DNA of 64,000 nt, from the NCBI RefSeq assembly GCF_001649575.2, contig NC_051452.1, positions 13,283,757 through 13,347,756 of the forward strand. The letters run 5' to 3'. The notes beneath the pieces were generated by a model. It saw only the letters and a list, made by a program, of their open reading frames with translations, did not search any database and had not been told where the DNA came from. Made by a program: the position numbers and the translations under genes. Source of the DNA: Kryptolebias marmoratus. Taxonomy: Eukaryota; Chordata; Actinopteri; Cyprinodontiformes; Rivulidae. Below, one piece after another: positions 34,822 to 44,759 of the stretch. The first letter of the stretch is position 1, and each line of letters begins with the position of its first letter.

Positions 34822-35016
34822 CAGTGATTCCCAGTCCTGGTCCTGGAGGGCCACTCTCCTGCAGGTTTTAGGTGTTTCTCTGCTTTGACACACCCGATTT
34901 GAATGACAGTGATTAACAGGCTTCCGCAGACATGAAGATCTGCTGAAGAGCAGAGAAACATCTAAAACCTGCAGGATAGTGGCCCTCCAGGACCAGGATT
35001 AAACACAACTTTTGGA
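34822..35016. mobile_element. hAT-like MITE, diverged relative of 13168-13392
   Basis: Left CAGTGATTCCCAGTCCTGGT CCTGGAGGGCCAC, mirrored by GTGGCCCTCCAGGACCAGGA TTAAACACAAC on the right; a long inverted repeat with a CTGCAGG-centred core on both arms. Confidence 0.72.
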
Positions 35017-35189
35017 ATAGATCATTGTTAATGTTCCTCACATAAGGGTGGCCCAGCTGTGAGGTCAAGGGGGTCCTCTGTAGTGTTTACAGCCTGGTTC
35101 TGGTCTTACCTGTAGAAACATCCCCATGAAGACTCCACCACTGTGAACTGTGTGAACTTTGGAGTTCTGTGGACAGGTAAAGAGATTGC

Positions 35190-35584
35190 GGCGAACCCAA
35201 TGCGCCAACTCATCTCGTAGTTCCAGGAATAAAAATAATTGATTTAAAATAAAGGAACAAACACAGAAGGCTGACAAGGCAGCAAAATGAAACTGAGTCC
35301 AAAATCAGAGGGACTCAGACAGCAAGTGAAAACGACAACGGACCAGTGAGTACATGGAGGAAATGACCGGGTTTTAAAAGCAGAGGGTAATTAGGGGAAG
35401 TGGGCACAGGTGAGTGACAACTAACTAGGAGCAGGTGGAGCAAGTGATAACAGAGGACAGGTGAATGATGACAAAAATGCAAAGACACAAGGAGCAAAAA
35501 CTGAACAAAGACAAGCCTAACATAAAGACAACCAAATGACAGAATAAAAGAAACTGAAACATGAAAAAACCCTAAATCCTGACA
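35190..35584 (-). mobile_element. Solo-LTR-like sequence, reverse orientation
   Basis: Read on the minus strand it begins TGTCAGGATTTAGGG at 35584, as the LTR at 30271 begins TGTTAGGATCTAAG, and shares the CACCTGTGCCCACTTCC and CATTTCCTCC... blocks. The 3' boundary and target duplication were not found. Confidence 0.6.
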
Positions 35585-36526
35585 CGTGCCTGTTACGGTT
35601 TTATAAAAATGGCCAAAAAAGACAAACAAACAATGGAAGTGTATGTCAGAGGTCTCCTGCTGATAGACCTCGGCCCTGGCTTGACTGGGGGCAGTGCTCT
35701 TGGTTCTTGGGATGGAGTACACGCTCACTGAGCTTTCTAAATTTCTCTAAATTTAGAAAGCTCCTGTGAAAGCAACTTGTTGGAACACCTGTTTACCGGT
35801 TGGTCTTGTTGCCCCCATGTTCCTTCTCAGACATGTCTGGGTATTTATACATAAATAGTCAGGTCAAACGAAGCATTTACTCATCCTATTATGTAAAAAA
35901 AAAAAAAAAAAGTAAAAAAACTGAAAGAGTAGCTTTAGCGATCTGTACCCCCTCAGCTATGGGACTGAACCCCCCTCCCCCCTGCCCTGTTTCTTGGCTC
36001 AGTGGGGGGGTTTCTCATGTCACTTGGCACCATAAAGGTTAGTTCGCTTCTCTTTGGTATATCCTGGAGTACTGAAAGCATTTAACCCTCTGGTGGCCTT
36101 CCGGTCAAATTGTCCCAAACTTACAAGGGCTCGTCTACCTCTCTCTATCTCTCTCTCTTTTGAGAGCTTCAGGAGGGTTAAGAAAAAGAATTCGAAGGAG
36201 AAATAATATTATACTGACAAATGTTTCTACCTCGATACTCTCTGCAGCAGACACGCCGCGTTTCTGTTCTCGTACAGCTCAAGGGTTACTTCGTACAAGA
36301 TGGCCTCCGTCATAACCGGGTAGGCGCTCTGATTTGTACAACTTAAGACGCATTTCATGTACTTCTCGTTCCCAGATAAGATGTTGTGCAACCGAAGAGT
36401 CATACGTAATATTTACTGTAAACAAGCTCATATTACAGCTGTCCGAACAAACATGACGTCAGTTTTAAAGGGATAGCTGTCCAACCTGTGCAGTTTCTTT
36501 GAAATCGAAACGTTTGTTGCCTTAAT

Positions 36527-37432
36527 CAGACCCTCCAGGATTTCGCGATGTTGCGATCGCAACTATTAACGCAAAATCAAGCAAACCCAGTGAAATCGCA
36601 ACTTTGCCCAAAACACCGCAACTTTAACCCAATATTTATTGTTTCTAAAGTGATTCGCCACCGTTTCTGTGGTCTAGTGTCTTCTTTGTAGGTTTGTGTA
36701 GTTTTTTTTTCAATCTTTATTGAACATATTACAATACAAAACAAATGGTAACAAGCTGTACAGTGTAAAAGTTACATTAGAAAGAGCGATTTATGGCACA
36801 TAGACAATAAAATTATACGTATATATGTATATACAGATATTTAACATAATAAGCCAAGGGCCAGCAATAGGTTTGTGTGGTGTGGAATACAAAATAACCC
36901 CAAATAACTCACGAAGAAGACACGTGACGTCACATCCTGTTAACATCAGAATGCCGGGAGCATGCAGGGGCAGCGACCGAAACCAAAATGTGCGCTAATG
37001 CTTCACATTTGCCCACAAAGATTTCAGCAAAGGACCACACAAACCAGTTTCCTCCCCAGCTGCACGAGAGTGGGGGGAAGCTGTTTTGCACGTCCTGCAG
37101 TGTAGCCATCAAACATAAACGGATCGACAAACACTTTGTGTCTGCAAAACATGTGAGGAGAGCTGCAGACGAGGGACAATCCAGAAATGGACATGAATGT
37201 CAGTTTATAAGCTATCAAAGTTCTCAAATAAACCACCTTTTGATAATGTCATTGTTTGTTGATAATTATCTTACAAAACTAGTAAGTATTTTTGGTTTAT
37301 ATATGAAAAGTTATGGTTGTTTATTGATTTTAGTAAAAAATAAAATCGCAACTTTTAGGAAAATGCCCCGCGAAATCAGACATTTTAGCCCACAACAATC
37401 ACAAAAAATGCTGCGAAATCCTGGAGGGATTG
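36527..37432 (+). mobile_element. MITE-like element with CGGBP1-like zinc-finger remnant, copy 2
   Basis: Ends CAGACCCTCCAGGATTTCGC and, from the right, CAATCCCTCCAGGATTTCGC. ORF 36988-37437 encodes FPPQLHESGGKLFCTSCSVA IKHKRIDKHFVSAKHVRRAA; the CGGBP1-like pattern L-H-E-x-G-G-K-L-F-C-T-S-C is clear. Contains a nested retroinsertion at 36702-36870. No transposase catalytic region is left, so it is non-autonomous. Confidence 0.78.
36702..36870 (-). mobile_element. Nested retroposed fragment with poly(A) and AATAAA
   Basis: On the minus strand the insert ends TTCAATAAAGATTG followed by an A run, i.e. a polyadenylated 3' end. It is flanked by GTTTGTGTAG (36692-36701) and GTTTGTGTGG (36871-36880). 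Copy 1 of the host element has a single GTTTGTGTAG there. The source transcript is not identified. Confidence 0.75.
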
Positions 37433-37614
37433 TTTAATATCCGAGCATAAAACCACAGCCAACGTGAAACTGAGCAGCAGTCATACCTAGGGAAAATAAT
37501 CCAGTTTCACAGTTTTGTATCTATATTTGACTTTGAGTCTTCTAGCGTTCTATCAGTTAAGACTTTCACACTGAAGACCAGGGAGAATAACTTGTTTTGC
37601 TTTTATGCACTCTT

Positions 37615-37995
37615 GGACTTCCATCCATCCATCTTCTACCACTTATCTGTGGTCGGGTCGCGTGGGCGACAGGTCCAGGAGAGAAACCCAGACCTCCCTC
37701 TCACTAGTGACACTCTCCAGCTGCTCCTGGTGGATCCCAATGAGCTCCCAGGCCAGAGAGGATCCATAATCCCTCCAGTGAGTTCTGGGTCTGCCCCGAG
37801 GTCTCTTCCCAGTGGGACATGCCTGTAAAACCTCCAAAAGGAGGCGTCCAGGAGGCATCCTAACCAGATGACCCACCTCAGCTGACTCCTTTCGATGAGG
37901 AGGAGCAGCGGCTCTTCTTCGAGCTCCTCATCTTATCTCTAAGGCTGAGCCTGGCCACCCTACGCAGGAAGCTCATTTCAGCTGCTTGTACTCTA
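37615..37995 (-). mobile_element. LINE (RTE/Rex-like) 3'-end fragment
   Basis: Minus-strand ORF 37643-37876 reads MGHLVRMPPGRLLLEVLQAC PTGKRPRGRPRTHWRDY, then REVWVSLLDLSPTRPD; the GHxxRMPxGRL...GRPRxxWRDY pattern is a very common fish LINE C-terminus. The element continues with CATCCATCCATC at its left end. Confidence 0.75.
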
Positions 37996-38494
37996 ACAGC
38001 TATAATATTAAATTGTCCTGACATCAGCTGAGTTCAAAATCAGCTGATTCTGGTCACCAGCCACAAAATCAATACATTCCTCATATAAAACAAGATTCTT
38101 TTTATTGAGCCTAATAACAGTAATTACAGATTTTGAGATATCGGAAAAAATTTAAATAAGTTTTTCCAAATTTCACCTGTATTTAGTTTTATATAACTTT
38201 TTAAAAATCCATTGGGAACGATAAATTCACTGACCTCTACTGTGAACCTGACAGACTGGATTTAAAGTGTAAGGGTGAAACGAGGAGGAGGTGGGTTGTT
38301 ACCCTACACCATCCTCGACGGGGACCATGGAAGATGCTTACTGGACAAAACTGCCTAAAAGATAAGCTGACATTGAAACACAAACGTCCACGTTCCTGAT
38401 GTGTCACATCACCCGTCAGAGGTGTTTCCCACGCTGAGACATGGTGAGCTCTTCCTTTCCGAAACTGGTTTATGGTTGAGCGCCGGCACTCATC
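37996..38494. other. Upstream flank of the second claudin-10-like gene
   Basis: No TATA box seen. An upstream ORF of 12 codons (38441-38479) ends 15 bp before the claudin ATG. Confidence 0.4.
38441..38479 (+). promoter_or_regulatory. Possible uORF before claudin-10-like copy 2
   Basis: ATG GTG AGC ... GGT TGA, 12 codons plus stop, 15 bp upstream of the main ATG. It would matter only if it lies in the 5' UTR; note that ATG|GTGAGC also looks like a splice donor. Confidence 0.35.
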
Positions 38495-38726
38495 ATGAAG
38501 TACCGTACGGTGATTATGTACGTGGAGATCGGCTGCTTTGTGTGCTGCCTGTGCGGCTGGATCCTGGTGAGCTCCACGCTCCCCACGGAGTACTGGACCT
38601 TCTCCGAGGTGGGCAGCATCGTGCTGACCACCTCCAACTACTACTCCAACCTGTGGAGGGACTGCATCTCGGACACCACGGGGGTGTCCGACTGTAAGGA
38701 CTACCCCTCCATGCTGGCCCTGCCTG
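38495..38726 (+). CDS. cldn10: claudin-10-like copy 2, exon 1
   Basis: 232 bp, same length as copy 1. MKYRTVIMYVEIGCFVCCLC GWILVSSTLP then loop 1. Donor CCTG|GTAAGA. Confidence 0.95.
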
Positions 38727-40710
38727 GTAAGACACTCCGGGGCTTAAATGTAAAAATGATTCTTTAATTTATGGGACAAAAGTCAGCTGCTTATCTGATT
38801 TAGGGGATGTGTGAAAATTATAAGGATGGGAAACCAGAATCGGAACATATTATAATGTGATATTAAAAACATGGCATTACAATATACATACTAAATATAT
38901 TGCAATAATGTGAGTTTTCTTTTGTTAGAACATGTTTATTTTTGCTGGGGTGGCATTAATTTGCTTCCACAGCACCATGTATTTATTCCATGTAAAATAT
39001 GTAAATATAAATGGCTTCTTTTTTTTTTTAACTCAAATGTTCTTTAAAAAGTTGGTAGCTAAAATTTGCTCCACCAAAAAGTTTTGTTGTGACAAATATT
39101 GTCAATAAAAATAATATTCTAATTTATTTTTATTTTGAAACTGAGCTCCTTGTTAGGTAGTTACTGATACTTATGAAAATGTATTTCTGTCAAATCAGCT
39201 AAATTAAATTATAAATGTACAAAATGTTTCTTGTTTTCACAGTTTAGTTTTTTTATTTTATAAAGTTGCATTTTCATGATCTTTAAATGCATTTTTTAAT
39301 TACAAATATTTTTACCTTATTATTGTACACATCTTTATTAAGTTATAACCATAAAAATCATGTAATTGCAGTAAACATTTTGTTGCAAAAATCCAATAAC
39401 AGTTTTGTTAAAGTGGCACCAATATGCTTCCGTAATTTAGTCTTAAAATTTAATAAAAGTTGAACATTTAGACTATTAAATCAGAATTGATTTTTCTAAA
39501 CATTAATAAAAGTGTAGTTCTAATAGTCGTTGAGAAAATGTAGGTATTTGGTTATGTAGAATTTACCAGTTGGACATAAAGCCCCGCCAACATCAGCTCC
39601 CACCAATCCTACTCAGAGCAGCACATGTGGCCACACCCAGTAATCACAGTGCCCCGCCCACATTCAACTTTGTCCCGTTTTGTGTTTAAAGTCAACAATT
39701 ATTGTCTGACAACTGATAACTCTGTCGACATTTATAAATTTAAAAATTAATTGCATCCGTTTTTGCGCAGAATTGCACGCTAACAAAACAGAAACACAAA
39801 CAGTGTTTTAAAAAAAGAGCTACACGACTACATATTTGCTGTGTTTTGATTTTAATTTTTCTTTTCTTCAGTTTTCCTGCACGCCTGCAGAGCGCTCGCC
39901 GTGTGCGCCGTCATCACCGGTTTCTTCGGGGGCGTCCTCACGCTGATCGGGATGAAATGCACGAAAATCGGCGGAACAGAAATCATAAACGCGAGGGTGA
40001 CTTTTTCTGGCGGGGTAACTTACCTAGTTTCAGGTACAGAAAACACACACACACATATGTGTGTATATATATATATATATACACATACATATATTTTCAT
40101 ATATGAACCTTAAATCGTCCAGACGATATTAACCAAGTGTAATCACTTCCATTAGGATTTTGTGGGATGATCTTGTACTCCTGGTGGGCCAACAGAGTCA
40201 TCTCAGAGTTTGTGGATCCCAACTTTAGGGCGCAGAAGTGAGTACTCATAAAGCAACGACGAGCGTCAATGAGGAGACATTTTACGGTGCATATAAATGG
40301 CTGTTGGTGCCGTTCTTTAGGTTTGAACTAGGGGCTGCGGTTTTCGTTGGCTGGGGAGGCTCCATTCTGCTCATTTGTGGAGGCACGGTGCTGACCTTTT
40401 TCTCTGCGAAAGAAGGCTTAAAATCAAGGTGATTATAAAATGTAAACGTGCATCAAAGTGGATTCTGATGGTTAGAGTCCTGTTGAACCCCCACCGCCTT
40501 GTGTTTCGCCTCTACCACAGCTCGCAGAGGAAGGAGCGCAGGCCCGTTTCCTATGCCACCGCCCGCACCAGACGGACCTACATGCCGGTGCTGTCGCCGT
40601 CCCGGGTGGCTCTGATGCCGCCGCTGTATCACGCAGGCGCACGGAGCCACATGAGCAGAGTGACGACAACAAGAACTGGGCCGACGTTCAGCCGGGACAC
40701 GTTCGTCTGA
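38495..40710 (+). CDS. cldn10: Claudin-10-like tight-junction protein (copy 2)
   Basis: Exons 38495-38726, 39872-40033, 40156-40237, 40321-40428, 40521-40710; GT-AG throughout, 257 aa. The first exon strongly resembles mammalian claudin-10b: GWILVSSTLPTEYW, YYSNLWRDCISDTTGVSDCK, DYPSMLALPG. Signature residues W34, LW (53-54), C57, C67 and Lys68 are in place; loop 2 has the usual FVDPNF turn, and FELGAAVFVGWGG begins TM4 (about 162-186). The tail is about 71 residues, basic, with Ser/Thr/Arg stretches and the end DTFV, which could bind PDZ domains. In fish, claudin-10 paralogues are linked to cation-selective paracellular routes in gill and kidney; acidic residues E32 and E38 in loop 1 are compatible with this but selectivity is inference. 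Converges with dzip1. Confidence 0.95.
39872..40033 (+). CDS. cldn10: claudin-10-like copy 2, exon 2
   Basis: 162 bp after CTTCAG: VFLHACRALAVCAVITGFFG GVLTLIGMKCTKIGG. Near-match to claudin-10 QACRGL...GMKCTKVGG. Donor CAG|GTACAG. Confidence 0.95.
40045..40095. repeat. (CA)n-(TA)n microsatellite
   Basis: ACACACACACATATGTGTGT then a run of TA, in intron 2 of claudin copy 2. Confidence 0.9.
40156..40237 (+). CDS. cldn10: claudin-10-like copy 2, exon 3
   Basis: 82 bp after ATTAG: GFCGMILYSWWANRVISEFV DPNFRAQ. TM3 end and loop 2. Donor AA|GTGAGT. Confidence 0.95.
40321..40428 (+). CDS. cldn10: claudin-10-like copy 2, exon 4
   Basis: 108 bp after TTTAG: FELGAAVFVGWGGSILLICG GTVLTFFSAKEGLKS. 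TM4. Donor AAG|GTGATT; the intron after it is 92 bp. Confidence 0.93.
40521..40710 (+). CDS. cldn10: claudin-10-like copy 2, exon 5
   Basis: 190 bp after CCACAG, stop TGA 40708-40710. SSQRKERRPVSYATARTRRT YMPVLSPSR ... FSRDTFV. Confidence 0.9.
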
Positions 40711-41578
40711 GGCCCGCTCGGGGCCGACGCCGGGACGGACGGCGTGGCGCTCGTAAATATTAGGAGACAGGCGGAGACACCAGCCCTGACTCCGTCCTCC
40801 ACTTTCTGTCTCAGGTTGAGAACTGGAACCACAGCAGCCCCCCAACCACCTTTTTTAAAATTATTTTCTTCATAAGATGTATATAAAATGAAATGTCTTT
40901 GTGAGCTCATAGCGCGTTTGTTAATATATATATACTGTATTTATATCATGTTAAGACTTAACTAGAAATGTACAGATTCAACCTGTAAAGACTCAAACTA
41001 AAGTCAGACTTGATATAATTAATCTAACATGTTAAAGCTCACAGGACTGCAGACAGATACCATGTTTTACTAAAACTTCATTTTTCTTTATTTGAGGCAC
41101 AAGTTTAGAGGATTATTTCACACATAACCAAACCTAAAACCCTTCCCTGTGTTTGGATCTGTGCTAACTGATCTGATTGGTTCGGAGCCGGTCAAACTCT
41201 CCGCCCCCCTCAGACAAACCGCCTGTTCTGATTGGAGGGCGCCGTGCTGAGCGCCTCAAACACACCCCTACTGCCGTCCCTTTTGTTTGGTATCTCGTTG
41301 TGTCGTTAAGCACAAGCTACGCTCCTTTTAAGGTGACCAACTGTTTGCGATGGCGGTGATGAGTCCTGCTGTCTAAGAGTGTAAGAATAATTTCCCCCCA
41401 TTTTTCTGACGTTCTCTCTCACCTAAACCCCATTTCAACTCATTTCGCCTCCATCTTCTGCCTCAAAATACATTATGTCATATGTTTTTCCTTAAACGTT
41501 TTACTTGCATTTTGATCATAACTTTAAAATACATCAGGTCCACTCTCTGCATTGGATGGTCTTATTTTCAGTTCTGTT

Positions 41579-41584
41579 AATAAA
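41579..41584 (+). promoter_or_regulatory. Polyadenylation signal, claudin-10-like copy 2
   Basis: AATAAA followed about 20 bp later by a GT-rich run (41602-41623), the usual arrangement of a cleavage site. It would give a 3' UTR of about 890 bp. Confidence 0.55.
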
Positions 41585-41623
41585 CTGAATTGTCAGCCTG
41601 CTGTGTCGTGTGTGTGTGTGTGG

Positions 41624-42611
41624 ATACGGTCCCTTCAAATGAAAAGAACTCCTTTTAGGGTTTCGTTGAGACTGATAATATGATAAATGTTTATTTTGTT
41701 TTATTACAGTCTAAATGAGTTCATGAGTTGGGATCATTTAGATCTGTGTAGGTTTTGGAAATTGGATTCATTTTTCAGGAACCATTATTGAAAAATAAAA
41801 CAACAGAGAGTTGTTGTTTTGTTTTTAAATACCAACACTGTAACGCAGGCAGCTGTTCGGGCCATGTCAAGGCTGCCTGCTCTGTGCCGAGCAGTCAACG
41901 CTCAGACTCAGCGAACGTAGGCGCATACTGGACGCGGGTCAGCCGTGGACCTTGGAACTCGCTAGCCGAATGGAATCGACCTTGGAGAAGTTACTGACTC
42001 GGCCCGGCATGGAGGACAACATTAATTTGGATGTTTGGATTCGCCATTAAGATGAACCGGTGAGACTCTTAAGGCGAGCAGGAAATTAACGGCATCCATG
42101 ACTTTATTGGATCGTGTCATCTTCAGTCCCGAACGACTGGTTCTCCCCTATAAAAGCATTGTTTTAAAACTCGTTGCAGTATTTGTCATCCGGTAAGAGG
42201 TTACCAGATAATATTGTGAGTGCGGCATTTGAAGGCAGCATTAGACGTGCTCCGAGCTGCTTCGTCACCCCCACAGTAACCAGCCTTAATGCACATGCTG
42301 AAATCAATTTCAAGACATGAAATCTTCAAAGGTATATTTTCATTTAAAGTCACATTTCATTCGTCAGTATAAAATCTGATGTACAAAACTTTACAGTACA
42401 AAAAAACAGCATCTAACTAAGACTGTGGAATATACAAAAGAGACCCTGATACTGAAACAGTCGAAGGCAAGTAAAGAATTGGCACGAAGCAGAAAGAAAA
42501 ACTAACTTAGCTGTTAATGCCCTCTGGTGTTCTAGCTTCTGTGTAATATGGCTGTTTGGTGTTCGGCTGAGGTCAGAGGAGCGGGCTGAGCTCTTCCTGT
42601 CGCTGCTACAT
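41624..42611. other. Convergent intergenic space between claudin copy 2 and dzip1
   Basis: No gene. TTTATT at 42103-42108 is AATAAA on the minus strand and could end dzip1 about 500 bp after its stop codon. Confidence 0.45.
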
Positions 42612-42709
42612 CTAACTGTGTTTATTGCTGACGTCCTCCGAGTCGCTGATGTCACTCAGGGAGACCAGGCTGCTCTTCAGGGTGCTTCCTGTTCCAGCTT
42701 CGGTCAGAC
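42612..42709 (-). CDS. dzip1: dzip1 coding exon 19 (last)
   Basis: 98 bp after CGGCAG: LTEAGTGSTLKSSLVSLSDI SDSEDVSNKHS, stop TAG 42614-42612. The SDISDxED ending fits the family. Confidence 0.92.
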
Positions 42710-44718
42710 CTGCCGGACCCACAACGGTTGGGATTTCTTACAGCTTCACAAACCGAGTACTTCCGATATGGTTTATGTGGTGTTGCTTTGTTTTTCACTG
42801 ACCTGATTTGTGTCCCTTTCCTGTGGAGGTTCCCCACACGCTGGTGCTGGGCGACTCCAGGCTCTTCCTCAGGGGTCCCGAGCCACGGAGAGATGTGGGT
42901 TTGGACGCTTCCTGTTTGTCCTCTAAAGAGGAGACCACCCAGTCGCTGCTCTCCTCCAGGTCTGTAAACTGCAACCGCAGACGCAGACGACACGGATCAT
43001 TTTACTTGAACTTCAAACTGAATCTGTTTGAGGTGCGGCCTTCTTACCGAGAGCTCCTGAACCTCATCCCATCTCTCAGGTAAGATGCTGACGCCCCCTG
43101 CTGGCTTCTTCGACGCTCTCTCTGCAAACTGCTTCTCCATTTTTCTGGCCAAGTCACTGATTTTGCTGTCTAAAAAACAAACAAGTAATGATCGAACTAT
43201 AAGAGCTGGTTAGAAAAGAACAGTTCCTCAAGAAGACCTTTAAAAACAAAAATCCTGCAGTATTTTTCTACCTCTGATAGTTACAGGCATGATAATTACA
43301 TATCTACTTAAATCCTGAAAGGAAAGTTTGATTTCTTTTGTGTCTACTGGCTCAGACTAAAACCTGGAACCAACAGAGGTCCATATGAAGCTAGCTGTGG
43401 TTATTTAGAACTTCCTAAACCAAAACATCCCTTTGTTTGTGTTAAAGCTTATTCAGCAGTTCATTGGGATCTTAGTGTTACAGATTTAGGGTCCATTCAC
43501 AGCAACCCTGTTGAGTCCGCTTTAATCCAACTCTAGATCGTTTACCTATAAAGTCTGGTTCGTTTGGGGAGATGTGAATGCACAATTGAACTCTGATGCG
43601 GACCAAAAAAGCGAACTCTGGTTCGGTTGAAGTGAACTCTGGCCCGGTTTGAATGCTTATGTGAATGTAAGCGGACCGGAGACGGCTCCAAAAGCAGGAA
43701 GTGGACTACAGCACAGGGCCTTCTGGGTAAATACAACCAAAACAAACACACGTCTCTACCACTCGCGGGAGAAATGGCTTGTGGTCAGACATAGAAATCC
43801 TAAAACCACTCAAATTTGATGCCACTCCATTTTTGTTCACTTTTCCAGAAAAAGGAAGTTGCGCTCAGTGTCTTCTTCAGAGGTTTTTGTGTTGTTTCCT
43901 TCAGTAGTTCTCGGTGCAGCGCCTCCACAGGCGAGGGGGCGGAACAGGTCGCTCAAAGGGATTGGTACGATTAACCCAGTGCAGCGTGACTAAGAACCGC
44001 AGCAGCTGAAAATGGAACAAATGTTGACATTTTGGTCCCCAATTGAGCCGAGTCTACCGGACTATCAGGTGTGAATACAGCTGTGATCATCTCCATCCTG
44101 TCCTCTGTTCGTCAAATAGAACGTCACATCACCACCAGCTAAAAGCTAAAAGGAGAAAAACACTAGCTAAAATTAGCCTAAAGCAACACAAGGTTAGCTA
44201 AAAGTATCAAAGCTAGAGCTAAAAGCAGCAAAGGTCTAGCTTAATGCTACAATTAGTAGAATGGTTCCCAAAAGCTAAAAGTAGTAGAAAAGTAGCTAAA
44301 TGTTAAAAGTAGCATAAAAAGACAAAAACAGAGCAAGTAAACTGAAGCAGACTTCAAAAAGAACTAAAGTTTTAGGGAACTGAAGATCTCTTTGTATTTC
44401 TTTGAGGGAAATCCTTCTGAATAAAGTTTTAGAAACTGTAAAAGTTACATAACCCAGCAGTCCCAGTGCCCGTCCGCTGAATGAGCTGAATGTTTTGATA
44501 AACTAACGGCTAAAGTAGTAGAAAGCATGTAGAAATATTAAGTTTGCACAAAACATGGGGAAATAAACAAACAGGAAACCAACAGTGTGAATGCTGACTC
44601 AGAACCCAGACAATAAAAGGTCAAATAAAAAGAGCCGAGTCACATCAAGTCACACCTATAAGATCCATTAAAATAACTGCAGGTGAGTTCATTTGGTTCT
44701 ATGTTAAAGTGTGTGTGT

Positions 44719-44759
<41 letters not shown>

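Larger units (their letters stand above)
33643..36526. other. Intergenic between the two claudin genes, first half
   Basis: Holds the probable 3' UTR of claudin copy 1 and the two mobile elements listed separately. I see no further gene or third claudin copy. Confidence 0.5.

Noticed and set aside
40453..40845. 130-codon minus-strand ORF over the last exon of claudin copy 2
   Set aside because: Antisense shadow of a basic, GC-rich exon.
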